Below are positions 24,193 to 31,998 of a stretch of 64,000 nucleotides of DNA, piece after piece. The stretch spans positions 25,352 through 89,351 of the forward strand of contig NZ_AUGD01000020.1 in NCBI RefSeq assembly GCF_000426845.1. Reading direction: 5' to 3'. How positions within the stretch are numbered: position 1 is the stretch's first letter; each line of letters begins with the position of its first letter. The stretch is from Bradyrhizobium sp. in8p8 (GTDB lineage Bacteria; Pseudomonadota; Alphaproteobacteria; Rhizobiales; Xanthobacteraceae). The notes below the pieces were generated by a model that worked only from the letters and a program-made list of their open reading frames with translations, had not been told where the DNA came from and searched no databases. The translations under genes were made by a program, and so were the position numbers.

Positions 24193-24285
24193 GTGAGTAG
24201 TCCTTTACGTTAAAACTGCCGCGACGGTTCGTCGGACATGTTGCTCAGGTGGGCTGCCTGCGTTCGCCCTTTGAAAGCGAGTTGT

Positions 24286-24322
24286 GAGTAGCGAATGGCG
24301 AATAATCGTCCATTCGCCACTC
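24286..24322. repeat. palindromic repeat in the rpoA-rplQ spacer
   Basis: GAGTAGCGAATGG (24286-24298) pairs with CCATTCGCCACTC (24310-24322), one mismatch in 13. The next bases (CCTATTCGCCAT) repeat the right arm. The same words (GAGTAGCGA, CCCTATTCGCCACT) recur in the tuf-rpsJ spacer. Confidence 0.65.
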
Positions 24323-24338
24323 CCTATTCGCCATCCGC

Positions 24339-25370
24339 TCAGTAGTGATCCTCGAAGCGCTTGGCGAGCTCGTCGATGTTCTCCGGCGGCCAGCCCGGCA
24401 CTTCCATGCCGAGGTGCAGACCCATCTGGGCCAGCACTTCCTTGATCTCGTTCAGCGACTTGCGGCCGAAGTTCGGGGTGCGGAGCATTTCCGCTTCGCT
24501 CTTCTGCACGAGGTCGCCGATGTAGACGATGTTGTCGTTCTTCAGGCAGTTGGCCGAACGCACCGACAGCTCGAGCTCGTCCACCTTCTTGAGGAAGGCC
24601 GGGTTGAACGCGAGATCGGGGATGATCTCCTGGGCGACTTCCTTGCGCGGCTCTTCGAAGTTGACGAACACGTTGAGCTGATCCTGCAGGATGCGCGCAG
24701 CGTAGGCCACGGAGTCATCCGGCGTGATCGCGCCGTTGGTCTCGATGGTCATTGTCAGCTTGTCGTAGTCGAGGATCTGGCCCTCGCGGGTGTTCTCGAC
24801 CTTGTAGGAGACCTTGCGGACCGGCGAATACAGGCTGTCAACCGGGATCAGGCCGATCGGCGCGTCCTCGGGACGGTTGCGCTCGGCGGGCACGTAGCCT
24901 TTGCCGGTCGAGACCGTGAACTCCATGCGGATCTCGGCGCCCTCGTCGAGGGTGCAGATCTGCAGATCGGGGTTCAGCACGACCACGTCGCCGACGGTCT
25001 GGATGTCACCGGCGGTCACGACGCCCGGACCCTGCTTCTTCACGACCATGCGCTTGGGGCCTTCGCCCTGCATCTTGATCGAGATGTCCTTGATGTTGAG
25101 CACGATGTCGGTGACGTCCTCACGGACGCCCGCGATCGAGGAGAACTCGTGCAGCACGCCGTCGATATGCACCGACTGCACCGCCGCGCCCTGGAGGGAC
25201 GACAGCAGGATGCGGCGCAGCGCATTGCCGAGGGTTTGGCCGAAGCCGCGCTCGAGCGGCTCGGCGACGATGGTCGCGAAACGCGAGGGGTCGCTGCCAG
25301 GCGTGACCTGGAGCTTGTTCGGCCGAATCAGTTCTTGCCAATTTTTCTGGATCGTCACTGTTTCACCCAT
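24339..25370 (-). CDS. rpoA: RNA polymerase alpha subunit
   Basis: 343 residues from the ATG at 25370 (MGETVTIQKNWQELIRPNKL); upstream in-frame starts add 27 unrelated residues. The N-terminal assembly domain contains GFGQTLGNALRRILLSSLQGAA. The C-terminal domain (about 265-330) keeps SVRSANCLKNDNI and TPNFGRKSLNEI, the residues that contact UP-element DNA and activators. It nucleates beta/beta' assembly. The spacer to rplQ holds a palindromic repeat. Confidence 0.98.
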   Translation of the reverse strand: MGETVTIQKNWQELIRPNKLQVTPGSDPSRFATIVAEPLERGFGQTLGNALRRILLSSLQGAAVQSVHIDGVLHEFSSIAGVREDVTDIVLNIKDISIKMQGEGPKRMVVKKQGPGVVTAGDIQTVGDVVVLNPDLQICTLDEGAEIRMEFTVSTGKGYVPAERNRPEDAPIGLIPVDSLYSPVRKVSYKVENTREGQILDYDKLTMTIETNGAITPDDSVAYAARILQDQLNVFVNFEEPRKEVAQEIIPDLAFNPAFLKKVDELELSVRSANCLKNDNIVYIGDLVQKSEAEMLRTPNFGRKSLNEIKEVLAQMGLHLGMEVPGWPPENIDELAKRFEDHY

Positions 25371-25481
25371 ACAGGCCAGTCGAACTGCCATGCAGACACT
25401 GGCGTTGGAGAAAGGCCGCGGGCCGTACCTGCGGCTTATTGCAAAACTCATTGCGGGCGCCGATGCGCCCGCAACCTGGTA

Positions 25482-25871
25482 TCAAACGCGCCGACGCTTG
25501 CGGGGACGGCAACCGTTGTGCGGGATCGTGGTCACGTCGCGGATCGAAGTAACGGTGAAGCCTGCGGCCTGGAGCGCGCGGAGCGCGGATTCGCGGCCTG
25601 AACCGGGACCGGCGACCTCGACTTCGAGCGTGCGCATCCCGTGCTCCTGCGCTTTCTTCGACACGTCCTCGGCGGCGACCTGCGCGGCATACGGGGTCGA
25701 CTTGCGCGAGCCCTTGAAGCCCATCGTGCCGGCCGAGGACCAGGCGATCGTGTTGCCCTGCGCGTCGGTGATGGTGATGGTCGTGTTGTTGAACGACGAG
25801 TTCACGTGCGCGACGCCGGACGCGATGTTCTTGCGCTCACGACGACGAACGCGGGTGGCTTCCTTGCCCAT
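25482..25871 (-). CDS. rpsK: 30S ribosomal protein S11
   Basis: 129 residues. Family features: ASGVAHVNSSFNNTTITITDAQGN, SSAGTMGFKGSRKSTPYAAQ, and the basic C-terminus HNGCRPRKRRRV. S11 lines the 30S platform near the mRNA exit and the E site. It lies 123 bp after rpsM and 111 bp before rpoA; both spacers are longer than usual for this operon. Confidence 0.98.
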   Translation of the reverse strand: MGKEATRVRRRERKNIASGVAHVNSSFNNTTITITDAQGNTIAWSSAGTMGFKGSRKSTPYAAQVAAEDVSKKAQEHGMRTLEVEVAGPGSGRESALRALQAAGFTVTSIRDVTTIPHNGCRPRKRRRV

Positions 25872-25994
25872 TGAGTCCCTTTCCTGAAGATCTCAAACGC
25901 CGCCGTAATGCCAGCGGCTACACCTGTGGAACGAAAAGCGCGTGGCGAACGGGTCATCCCCTCTTCGCCACACGCCGCGATTGGATTCGAAAAC

Positions 25995-26363
25995 TTACTT
26001 CTTCTTGCCGGCGATGGCCTTGGCCGGGCCCTTGCGCGTACGCGCATTGGTGTGGGTACGCTGGCCGCGCACCGGCAGACCGCGACGATGACGCAGGCCG
26101 CGATAGCAACCGAGGTCCATCAGACGCTTGATGTTGATGCCGACCTCACGACGCAGATCGCCCTCGACGAGATAGTCGCGGTCGATGACTTCGCGGATCT
26201 GAAGCACTTCGGCGTCGCTGAGCTGATTGACGCGACGATCCACGGGAATCTTCACTTTCTCCAGGATCTCACCGGCGATCTTCTGACCGATGCCATGGAT
26301 GTACTGGAGCGCGATCAGCACGCGCTTGTTGGTGGGAATGTTCACGCCGGCAATACGGGCCAC
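25995..26363 (-). CDS. rpsM: 30S ribosomal protein S13
   Basis: 122 residues. MARIAGVNIPTNKRVLIALQYIHGIG is the standard S13 start (helix-two-turn-helix), and the C-terminal GQRTHTNARTRKGPAKAIAGKKK reaches the P-site tRNA. S13 forms the intersubunit bridge to the L5/23S head region. It is the first gene after adk, 185 bp downstream of it, with a promoter-like sequence in between. Confidence 0.98.
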   Translation of the reverse strand: MARIAGVNIPTNKRVLIALQYIHGIGQKIAGEILEKVKIPVDRRVNQLSDAEVLQIREVIDRDYLVEGDLRREVGINIKRLMDLGCYRGLRHRRGLPVRGQRTHTNARTRKGPAKAIAGKKK

Positions 26364-26513
26364 GGCCTTCTCTCCTGTCGCCGATCCTCGTCAGGACCGG
26401 GCTTTAAGTGCTTGTGTTCTCGGGCAGGTGTTCACAAACGCGAACACGACGCCCACCCCCGGTCTTCCTGGGGCCCGGCATCGTCTGAAACTATCCGACT
26501 TGGATGCGGGGCT

Positions 26514-26542
26514 TATTAGGGGATTCCGGGGGCTTTCGTCAA
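26514..26542 (-). promoter_or_regulatory. candidate sigma-70 promoter for rpsM-rpsK-rpoA-rplQ
   Basis: On the minus strand TTGACG (26537-26542), 17 bases and CTAATA (26514-26519) form a -35/-10 pair. It starts seven bases beyond the adk stop and lies about 150 bp before rpsM. It would let the alpha operon be read independently of the secY-secY2-adk unit. Confidence 0.5.
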
Positions 26543-26548
26543 CCGCTG

Positions 26549-27415
26549 CTAGCGTTTGGCTCGCTTTTTCGTGACCTTTTTTGCGGCCTTTCTGGCTCCC
26601 TTCTTGACGGCCTTCCCGGCGGTCTTCACGACCGCCTTCTTGGCTGTTTTCCTGGTCGCCGTCTTGGGGCCCTTCACGACCCTCTTGGCCGCCTTCTTGC
26701 CAGTCTTGACCGATTTGGCGCCTTTTTTGGTGGTTTTCGTCGGTTTCTTGGCCGTCCTCTTGGTGGTCTTGGCCTTTTTGGCAGGCGCCGCCTTCGCTGC
26801 GCTTCGGGCGCGGGTCTTGGGCTCAACCGCACCGAGGGCCAGGAGTTGGCGATGGATGGCCTGGGTGACCTCGTCGATGGCCATCATGCCGTCGATGGTG
26901 GAAAGCTTTCGACGCTCGGAATAGTAGTGAATCAGCGGTTCCGTCTGGCTGCGGTAGCTGGCCAGCCGCTTGGTCAGGACCTCCGGGGTATCGTCGACAC
27001 GGACCTCCTCCCCCCGTTCGCGCATCTGGGCTACCCGGGTCTCGACGCGGTTCAAGAGCGCGCTCTCGTTGACGCGGAGCTCGATCACGGCGTCGAGCTT
27101 GAGATGCTTGCGCTTGAGCAACTCGTCCAGCGCCTCGGCCTGCGGCACGGTGCGCGGGAAGCCATCGAGGATGAAACCCTTCTTGGCGTCCGGCTGGTCG
27201 ATCCGGTCGGAGATGATTCCCACGACGACATCGTCCGGCACGAGGCCGCCGCTGGCCATGATCTCCTTGGCCTTCAGTCCGACCGGCGTTCCAGCAGCAA
27301 CAGCGGCACGCAGCATCTCGCCGGTCGAGAGCTGAACGATGCCATAGCGCTGCACCAGAAGCTGAGCCTGAGTCCCCTTGCCCGATCCCGGCGGTCCCAG
27401 AAGTATAATTCTCAT
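26549..27415 (-). CDS. adk: adenylate kinase with histone-H1-like C-terminal tail
   Basis: 288 residues, against 186-215 for ordinary Adk. Residues 1-195 are a complete short-lid enzyme: P-loop GPPGSGKGT (7-15), NMP site LSTGEMLR, DGFPRT (84-89), and a short lid with no zinc Cys. It interconverts 2 ADP with ATP and AMP. Residues 199-288 are a low-complexity tail with 31 Lys and 8 Arg in 90 and no Asp or Glu, in TKKxAKxxKKAAK-like repeats, resembling histone H1 or AlgP tails; nucleic-acid binding is possible. The start overlaps the stop of secY2 by 4 bp. Confidence 0.95.
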   Translation of the reverse strand: MRIILLGPPGSGKGTQAQLLVQRYGIVQLSTGEMLRAAVAAGTPVGLKAKEIMASGGLVPDDVVVGIISDRIDQPDAKKGFILDGFPRTVPQAEALDELLKRKHLKLDAVIELRVNESALLNRVETRVAQMRERGEEVRVDDTPEVLTKRLASYRSQTEPLIHYYSERRKLSTIDGMMAIDEVTQAIHRQLLALGAVEPKTRARSAAKAAPAKKAKTTKRTAKKPTKTTKKGAKSVKTGKKAAKRVVKGPKTATRKTAKKAVVKTAGKAVKKGARKAAKKVTKKRAKR

Positions 27416-28623
27416 CGGCGTACGCCCCCCGGATTGGTGAGCGATACGTCGCGCACCTGTGCTTTGATATCAAGAGCGGTGCAAACCACAACCAGCACCG
27501 CACCGCCATTGATAACCATACTATAAGGCAGTCCGATCCCGTAAAGGTCGAAGACCTCCGGAATCACCTGCAACGCCGTCAGGTAGACGGCTCCGACGAC
27601 CGTCGTCAATGACACGACGCGATCGAGATAATCGGCGGTAGCCTCGCCGCGAGCAACACCGGGAATGGCGCCATCGCGGGCGGCAAGACATTTGGCGGTG
27701 TACTCGGGATCCACGACGTAGGCGGTGTAGACGAAGGCCAGAACGAACACGGCAATCGACACGAGCATGAGGTGCACAGGCTGCCCCATTTGAAGATGTC
27801 CGTAGACCGCCGCGACCGCCGAGTGATCGCCGCCCAGGACCAGGCCAGCAAAGGTGAGCGGCAGAAAGAATATCCACGGCGCCACGGTAACCGGAATCAG
27901 AAACCCGGCGCTGTTGAGCTTGATAGGCAGCACGGCATTACGCGCGGGCAGGTATCGCGTACCGACCCTGCGCGCGCCAAATGTGACGGGAATGTTCCGC
28001 CGGGCCTCTTCGAATAGCACGATCACGGCCACGGTCACGATCCAGAACACGGCATGGCCGAGCACGAGATAGCCCGAGATTGCCCCGCTCTGCACGAGAC
28101 CGACGATGCCCGAGACGTCCTGCGGAATGGAGACGAGAAAGCCGGCACTCAGGATCAGAGCCAGGCCGTTGCCGATGCCGTGGCGGGTGATCTGTTCGCT
28201 CAACCACACCAGCACGAAGACGCCTCCGACCATCGAGGCCGTCGCCGCCGCCACGAACCAGCCATCGGGACTCCTGACCAGGCCCGGAATGGACGTCAAC
28301 GCTGAGGCAATGCCATAGGCTTGAAAGGCAGCGAGAACCAAGGTGAGCCCGAGCGTAGCCCGCGCAATCTTGCGGCGACCGCTCTCACCGGAGCGCTCAA
28401 GCGAACTCACGCCGGGCCACACCACCGACAGCAGCCGAACAAAGATCGCAGCGGTCAGATAGGGAACAAGGCCGAGTGCAAAGAGCGAGAGGCGGGCGAT
28501 GAGGGCCGAGGTCGGCAAGAGGCTGGACGTGCTTACCCCGGCAATCGGAATCTGCGTGCCGAGCCTGAAAAGAAGCAGCGCGCCGATCGTCAAAGCGATT
28601 CGGCGGGCGAGCTCCCTGTTCAT
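27412..28623 (-). CDS. secY2: second, divergent SecY paralogue (plug region missing)
   Basis: 403 residues, about 40 shorter than the adjacent SecY but clearly homologous along its length: LFRLGTQIP, VLAAFQAYGIASAL, LSEQITRHGIGNGLALIL, LPIKLNSAG, FVYTAYVVDPEYTAKCLA. Differences are telling. Between IPIAG and VPYLTAAI there are 23 residues where SecY has 39, deleting the plug helix. The loop PGIRPGERT reads PGVARGEAT (Ala324, Arg325), moving the arginine that SecA-dependent translocation needs in E. coli. ERAQRR reads EEARRN. About ten membrane segments remain. It is coupled by ATGA overlaps to secY and adk, so it is certainly co-expressed. Its function is unknown. Confidence 0.9.
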   Translation of the reverse strand: MNRELARRIALTIGALLLFRLGTQIPIAGVSTSSLLPTSALIARLSLFALGLVPYLTAAIFVRLLSVVWPGVSSLERSGESGRRKIARATLGLTLVLAAFQAYGIASALTSIPGLVRSPDGWFVAAATASMVGGVFVLVWLSEQITRHGIGNGLALILSAGFLVSIPQDVSGIVGLVQSGAISGYLVLGHAVFWIVTVAVIVLFEEARRNIPVTFGARRVGTRYLPARNAVLPIKLNSAGFLIPVTVAPWIFFLPLTFAGLVLGGDHSAVAAVYGHLQMGQPVHLMLVSIAVFVLAFVYTAYVVDPEYTAKCLAARDGAIPGVARGEATADYLDRVVSLTTVVGAVYLTALQVIPEVFDLYGIGLPYSMVINGGAVLVVVCTALDIKAQVRDVSLTNPGGVRR

Positions 28624-29951
28624 CTACGGCGGCCCCGCAGCTTCGACTTGCGGATCAGGCCCTCGTACTGATGCGCCAGCAGATAGCCCTGGACCTGCGC
28701 CACCGTATCCATGGTGACACTGACCACGATCAGCAGCGAGGTGCCGCCGAAATAGAACGGCACTGAGGCGTAGGAGATCAGGATCTCGGGGATCAAGCAG
28801 ACGATCGCGAGATAGATGGCGCCGAGCACGGTGATGCGCGAGAGCACGTAGTCGATGTATTCGGCGGTGCGCTCGCCGGGGCGAATGCCCGGAATGAAAC
28901 CGCCGTGCTTCTTCAGATTGTCCGCGGTCTCGGTCGGGTTGAACACGATCGCGGTGTAGAAGAACGCGAAGAACACGATCAGCGCCAGATACATGATCAG
29001 GAACAGCGGACGGCCATGGCCGAGCTGCGTGGTGATCCACTGAAACCATTCCGGCCCGCTGCCCGCGTTGAAGTTCGCAACCGTGGTCGGCAACAGCAGC
29101 AGCGAGGATGCGAAGATCGGCGGAATCACGCCGGAGGTGTTGAGCTTGAGCGGCAGATGCGAGGACTGACCCTCGAACATCTTGTTGCCGACCTGCCTCT
29201 TCGGATACTGGATCAAGAGGCGGCGCTGGGCGCGCTCCATGAACACGATGAAGGCGATCACGACGACCGCCATGATGATGACGACCAGGATCAGGCCGGT
29301 CGACATCGCACCCTGACGGCCGAGTTCGAGCATGCTGGCGAGCGCGGCGGGGAGCTCGGCAACGATGCCCGCGAGAATGATCAGCGAAATGCCATTGCCG
29401 ATGCCGCGCGAGGTGATCTGCTCGCCCAGCCACATCAGGAACATGGTGCCGCCGGTCAGCGTGATCGCGGTGGACAGGCGGAAGAACAGGCCGGGCTCGC
29501 TGACGACATTGCCGGCGCCCTCGAGACCCACAGCAATACCATAGGACTGGAATGCGGCCAGGATCACCGTCAGATAGCGGGTGTACTGATTCAGAGTCTT
29601 GCGGCCGGCCTCGCCTTCCTTCTTCAGGGCCTCGAGCTGCGGCGAGACGGTGGTGAGAAGCTGGATGATAATCGAGGCCGAGATGTACGGCATGATGTTC
29701 AGCGCGAAGATCGCCATGCGGTGGATGCCGCCGCCGGCGAACATGTTGAACATGCCGAGGATGCCGCCCGCCTGCGAGCGGAACACCTGCTCCCAGATGT
29801 TGGGATCGATGCCCGGCAGCGGGATGTAAGTCCCGAGCCGATAAACGAGCAGCGCACCCAGAGTGAACCAGATGCGCTTCTTCAGTTCGTCGGCCTTGGC
29901 AAACGCGCCGAAATTGAGATTGGCTGCCAGTTGTTCCGCTGCAGAGACCAT
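28620..29951 (-). CDS. secY: protein translocase subunit SecY
   Basis: 443 residues, ten membrane segments. Canonical features: plug region GGILGMFNMFAGGGIHRMAIFALN, LGEQITSRGIGNGISLII, cytoplasmic loop MERAQRRLLIQYPKRQVGNKM and the SecA/ribosome-contacting loop FIPGIRPGERTAEYIDYVL. It forms the SecYEG channel of the inner membrane with SecE (62,845-63,036 here) and SecG (not in window). Its stop overlaps the start of secY2. A 249-bp spacer with palindromic repeats separates it from rplO. Confidence 0.98.
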   Translation of the reverse strand: MVSAAEQLAANLNFGAFAKADELKKRIWFTLGALLVYRLGTYIPLPGIDPNIWEQVFRSQAGGILGMFNMFAGGGIHRMAIFALNIMPYISASIIIQLLTTVSPQLEALKKEGEAGRKTLNQYTRYLTVILAAFQSYGIAVGLEGAGNVVSEPGLFFRLSTAITLTGGTMFLMWLGEQITSRGIGNGISLIILAGIVAELPAALASMLELGRQGAMSTGLILVVIIMAVVVIAFIVFMERAQRRLLIQYPKRQVGNKMFEGQSSHLPLKLNTSGVIPPIFASSLLLLPTTVANFNAGSGPEWFQWITTQLGHGRPLFLIMYLALIVFFAFFYTAIVFNPTETADNLKKHGGFIPGIRPGERTAEYIDYVLSRITVLGAIYLAIVCLIPEILISYASVPFYFGGTSLLIVVSVTMDTVAQVQGYLLAHQYEGLIRKSKLRGRRR

Positions 29952-30002
29952 CTTGGACTTTCTCCCGCCGCCTGTTGCGCCGTCATGCCCGCGGCCGGGC
30001 TG

Positions 30003-30045
30003 CTAAGGCGCGATGAGATCAGGATGCCTCGTCATCGCGCTTTAG
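30003..30045. repeat. palindrome 1 in the rplO-secY spacer
   Basis: CTAAGGCGCGATGA (30003-30016) is inverted against TCATCGCGCTTTAG (30032-30045) with one mismatch. The 9-bp inner part GCGCGATGA/TCATCGCGC is perfect. No T-run follows on the minus strand, so it does not look like a terminator. Confidence 0.65.
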
Positions 30046-30056
30046 GTTGTCGCATT

Positions 30057-30105
30057 AAGCATGATCTTCCCGGAAAACCGCTTCACACTTTTCCGTATCA
30101 TGCTT
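30057..30105. repeat. palindrome 2 in the rplO-secY spacer (rhizobial AAGCATGAT family)
   Basis: Outer arms AAGCATGAT (30057-30065) and ATCATGCTT (30097-30105) and inner arms CGGAAAA (30071-30077) and TTTTCCG (30089-30095) make a nested hairpin around ACCGCTTCACAC. Very similar 'AAGCATGATCCGGAAAAGTG' palindromes are widespread in Bradyrhizobium and related genomes. It is part of the transcribed spacer upstream of secY. Confidence 0.7.
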
Positions 30106-30200
30106 TGGCGGACACCGGACATTATCTAAGGCTCGCCTTCGATAAGTCTACGTTCCCGCATGCGTAAAGGCCCGCGCGCCGCGGGCCGATGACGCAGTTG

Positions 30201-30686
30201 TTACGCCGCCTCGCCTTCTTCCTTGGCGGGGGCGAGGATCTTCACCGAGCCGCCGGCCTTCTCGACCGCCGCGATCGCCGTCTTGGTGGCGCCGTGCACC
30301 TCGATGTTGAGCTTGGACTTGAGCTCGCCGCGGCCGAGCAGCCGCAGGCCGCCCTTGGCGCGGCGCAGCACACCCCCCTTTACCAGGGCCTCGACGTTCA
30401 CGACGCTGCCGGCGTCGATCTTCTTGGCATCGACCGCTTCCTGGAGCCGGTCGAGATTGATCTCGGCGAACTCGACGCGGAAAATGTTGTTGAAGCCGCG
30501 CTTGGGCAGGCGGCGATGCATCGGCATCTGGCCGCCTTCGAACCCCTTGATGCGCACGCCCGAACGCGCGGTCTGGCCCTTGCCGCCGCGGCCGGACTGC
30601 TTGCCCTTGCCGGAACCGATGCCGCGGCCGACGCGCATGCGCTTCTTGCGCGAGCCGGCGTTGTCGGCGATATCGCTGAGCTTCAT
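30201..30686 (-). CDS. rplO: 50S ribosomal protein L15
   Basis: 161 residues. Gly/Lys/Arg-rich N-terminus MKLSDIADNAGSRKKRMRVGRGIGSGKGKQSGRGGKGQ and the C-terminal L15 domain with VNVEALVKGGVLRRAKGGLRLLGRGELKSKLN. L15 is a late-assembly protein that stabilises the central 23S region. Palindromic repeats flank the gene on both sides. Confidence 0.98.
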   Translation of the reverse strand: MKLSDIADNAGSRKKRMRVGRGIGSGKGKQSGRGGKGQTARSGVRIKGFEGGQMPMHRRLPKRGFNNIFRVEFAEINLDRLQEAVDAKKIDAGSVVNVEALVKGGVLRRAKGGLRLLGRGELKSKLNIEVHGATKTAIAAVEKAGGSVKILAPAKEEGEAA

Positions 30687-30720
30687 CGCCCTTCTCCTTG
30701 TGTCTTGCGCACGATCTTCA

Positions 30721-30745
30721 CCGAAAACCGCTTCCCGGTTTTCGG
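30721..30745. repeat. perfect palindrome in the rpmD-rplO spacer
   Basis: CCGAAAACCG (30721-30730), loop CTTCC and CGGTTTTCGG (30736-30745) form a perfect 10-bp stem. The flanks GCGCACGAT/ATCCTGCGC extend it imperfectly, giving a shortened relative of the palindrome at 30057-30105. No T-run follows. Confidence 0.65.
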
Positions 30746-30761
30746 GATCCTGCGCTCTTGC

Positions 30762-30956
30762 TTACTTCTCGTCGACGATACGGACGAGATGGTGAACCTT
30801 CTCGATCATGCCGCGGACTGCCGGGGTGTCAGGCAGTTCGCTGGTGCGGCCGATCTTGTTGAGCTTGAGCCCAATCAGCGTCGAACGCTGCGAGTGATGG
30901 CGGCGGATCGCGCTGCCGGTCTGCTCGAGCTTGATCGTCTTTGCGGCCTTGGCCAT
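30762..30956 (-). CDS. rpmD: 50S ribosomal protein L30
   Basis: 64 residues, the normal bacterial length. TIKLEQTGSAIRRHHSQRSTLIGLKLNKIGRTSELPDTPAVRGMIEKVHHLV matches L30, a small alpha/beta protein on the large-subunit surface. It lies 24 bp after rpsE; the 75-bp gap to rplO contains a perfect palindrome. Confidence 0.97.
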   Translation of the reverse strand: MAKAAKTIKLEQTGSAIRRHHSQRSTLIGLKLNKIGRTSELPDTPAVRGMIEKVHHLVRIVDEK

Positions 30957-30980
30957 GGGAGTTACTCCGAAAAGCTTCCG

Positions 30981-31577
30981 TTAGTCGGCAGCCGCCTCGG
31001 CATCGCCGCCGATACGACGCGACTGGAGGGTGGACACCTTGATGTTGCGGCGGGCTGCGACCGAACGCGGCGAATCCTGGTGCTTGAGCGCGTCAAAGGT
31101 CGCGCGCACCATGTTGTACGGATTCGACGAGCCGATTGACTTCGCCACCACGTCCTGGACGCCGAGCGTCTCGAACACGGCACGCATCGGGCCACCGGCG
31201 ATGATGCCGGTACCGGCCGGAGCTGCACGCAGGTAGACACGGCCCGCACCGTGACGGCCGGCGATGTCGTGATGGAGCGTGCGGCCCTCGCGCAGCGACA
31301 CGCGCGTCAGGTTACGCTTGGCCGACTCGGTCGCCTTGCGGATCGCCTCGGGCACTTCGCGCGCCTTGCCGTGACCGAAGCCGGCGCGGCCCTTCTGATC
31401 GCCGATCACGACCAGCGCTGCGAAACCGAAGCGCTTGCCGCCCTTGACGACCTTGGCCACGCGATTGATGTGGACGAGCTTGTCGACGAACTCGCTGTCG
31501 CGCTCCTCGCGCTCCCTGCGTTCACGTCCGCCGCCGCGTTGATCGCGTCCACCACGTTGTTCGCGTTCAGCTGCCAT
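30981..31577 (-). CDS. rpsE: 30S ribosomal protein S5
   Basis: 198 residues, about 30 more than E. coli because of an Arg/Gly-rich N-terminal extension (MAAEREQRGGRDQRGGGRERREREERD). The double-stranded RNA-binding S5 domain begins at FVDKLVHINRVAKVVKGGKRFGFAALVVIGDQKGRAGFGHGKA. The C-terminal domain has VYLRAAPAGTGIIAGGPMRAVFETLGVQDV. S5 shapes the mRNA entry tunnel and decoding fidelity. Confidence 0.98.
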   Translation of the reverse strand: MAAEREQRGGRDQRGGGRERREREERDSEFVDKLVHINRVAKVVKGGKRFGFAALVVIGDQKGRAGFGHGKAREVPEAIRKATESAKRNLTRVSLREGRTLHHDIAGRHGAGRVYLRAAPAGTGIIAGGPMRAVFETLGVQDVVAKSIGSSNPYNMVRATFDALKHQDSPRSVAARRNIKVSTLQSRRIGGDAEAAAD

Positions 31578-31624
31578 GGTTTTTCCAATCCTTCAGAGGC
31601 TTACGCCCCAATCCTCAAATTCCG

Positions 31625-31987
31625 TTAGAAGCTCAGCCCACTCTCACGCGCCGCGTCGGCCAGAGCCTTGACGCGCCCGTGATAGAGATAGCTGCCGCGA
31701 TCGAACACGACTTCCTTGACGCCCTTCTCGGCGGCGCGCTCGGCCAGCAACTTGCCGACCGCCTTCGCCGCATCGATGTCGGCGCCGGTCTTGCCGCCAT
31801 CGCGCATCGACTTCTCGAGCGAGGAGGCAGAGGCCAGCGTCTCGCCCTTCAGGTCGTCGATGACCTGGGCGTAGATGTGCTTTGACGAGCGGAACACCGA
31901 CAGGCGCGGACGGCCGCCGGCGGAACGGCGCAGCTTCAGCCGCACACTCCGCTTGCGCCGGGCATTCGTAACCTTGGCTTTCGACAT
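31625..31987 (-). CDS. rplR: 50S ribosomal protein L18
   Basis: 120 residues. NARRKRSVRLKLRRSAGGRPRLSVFRSSKHIYAQVIDD and the C-terminal VVFDRGSYLYHGRVKALADAARESGLSF are the conserved L18 blocks. L18 binds 5S rRNA together with L5 and L25. It lies 11 bp after rplF, and a 47-bp gap leads to rpsE. Confidence 0.98.
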   Translation of the reverse strand: MSKAKVTNARRKRSVRLKLRRSAGGRPRLSVFRSSKHIYAQVIDDLKGETLASASSLEKSMRDGGKTGADIDAAKAVGKLLAERAAEKGVKEVVFDRGSYLYHGRVKALADAARESGLSF

Positions 31988-31998
31988 GACCGGCTCCG

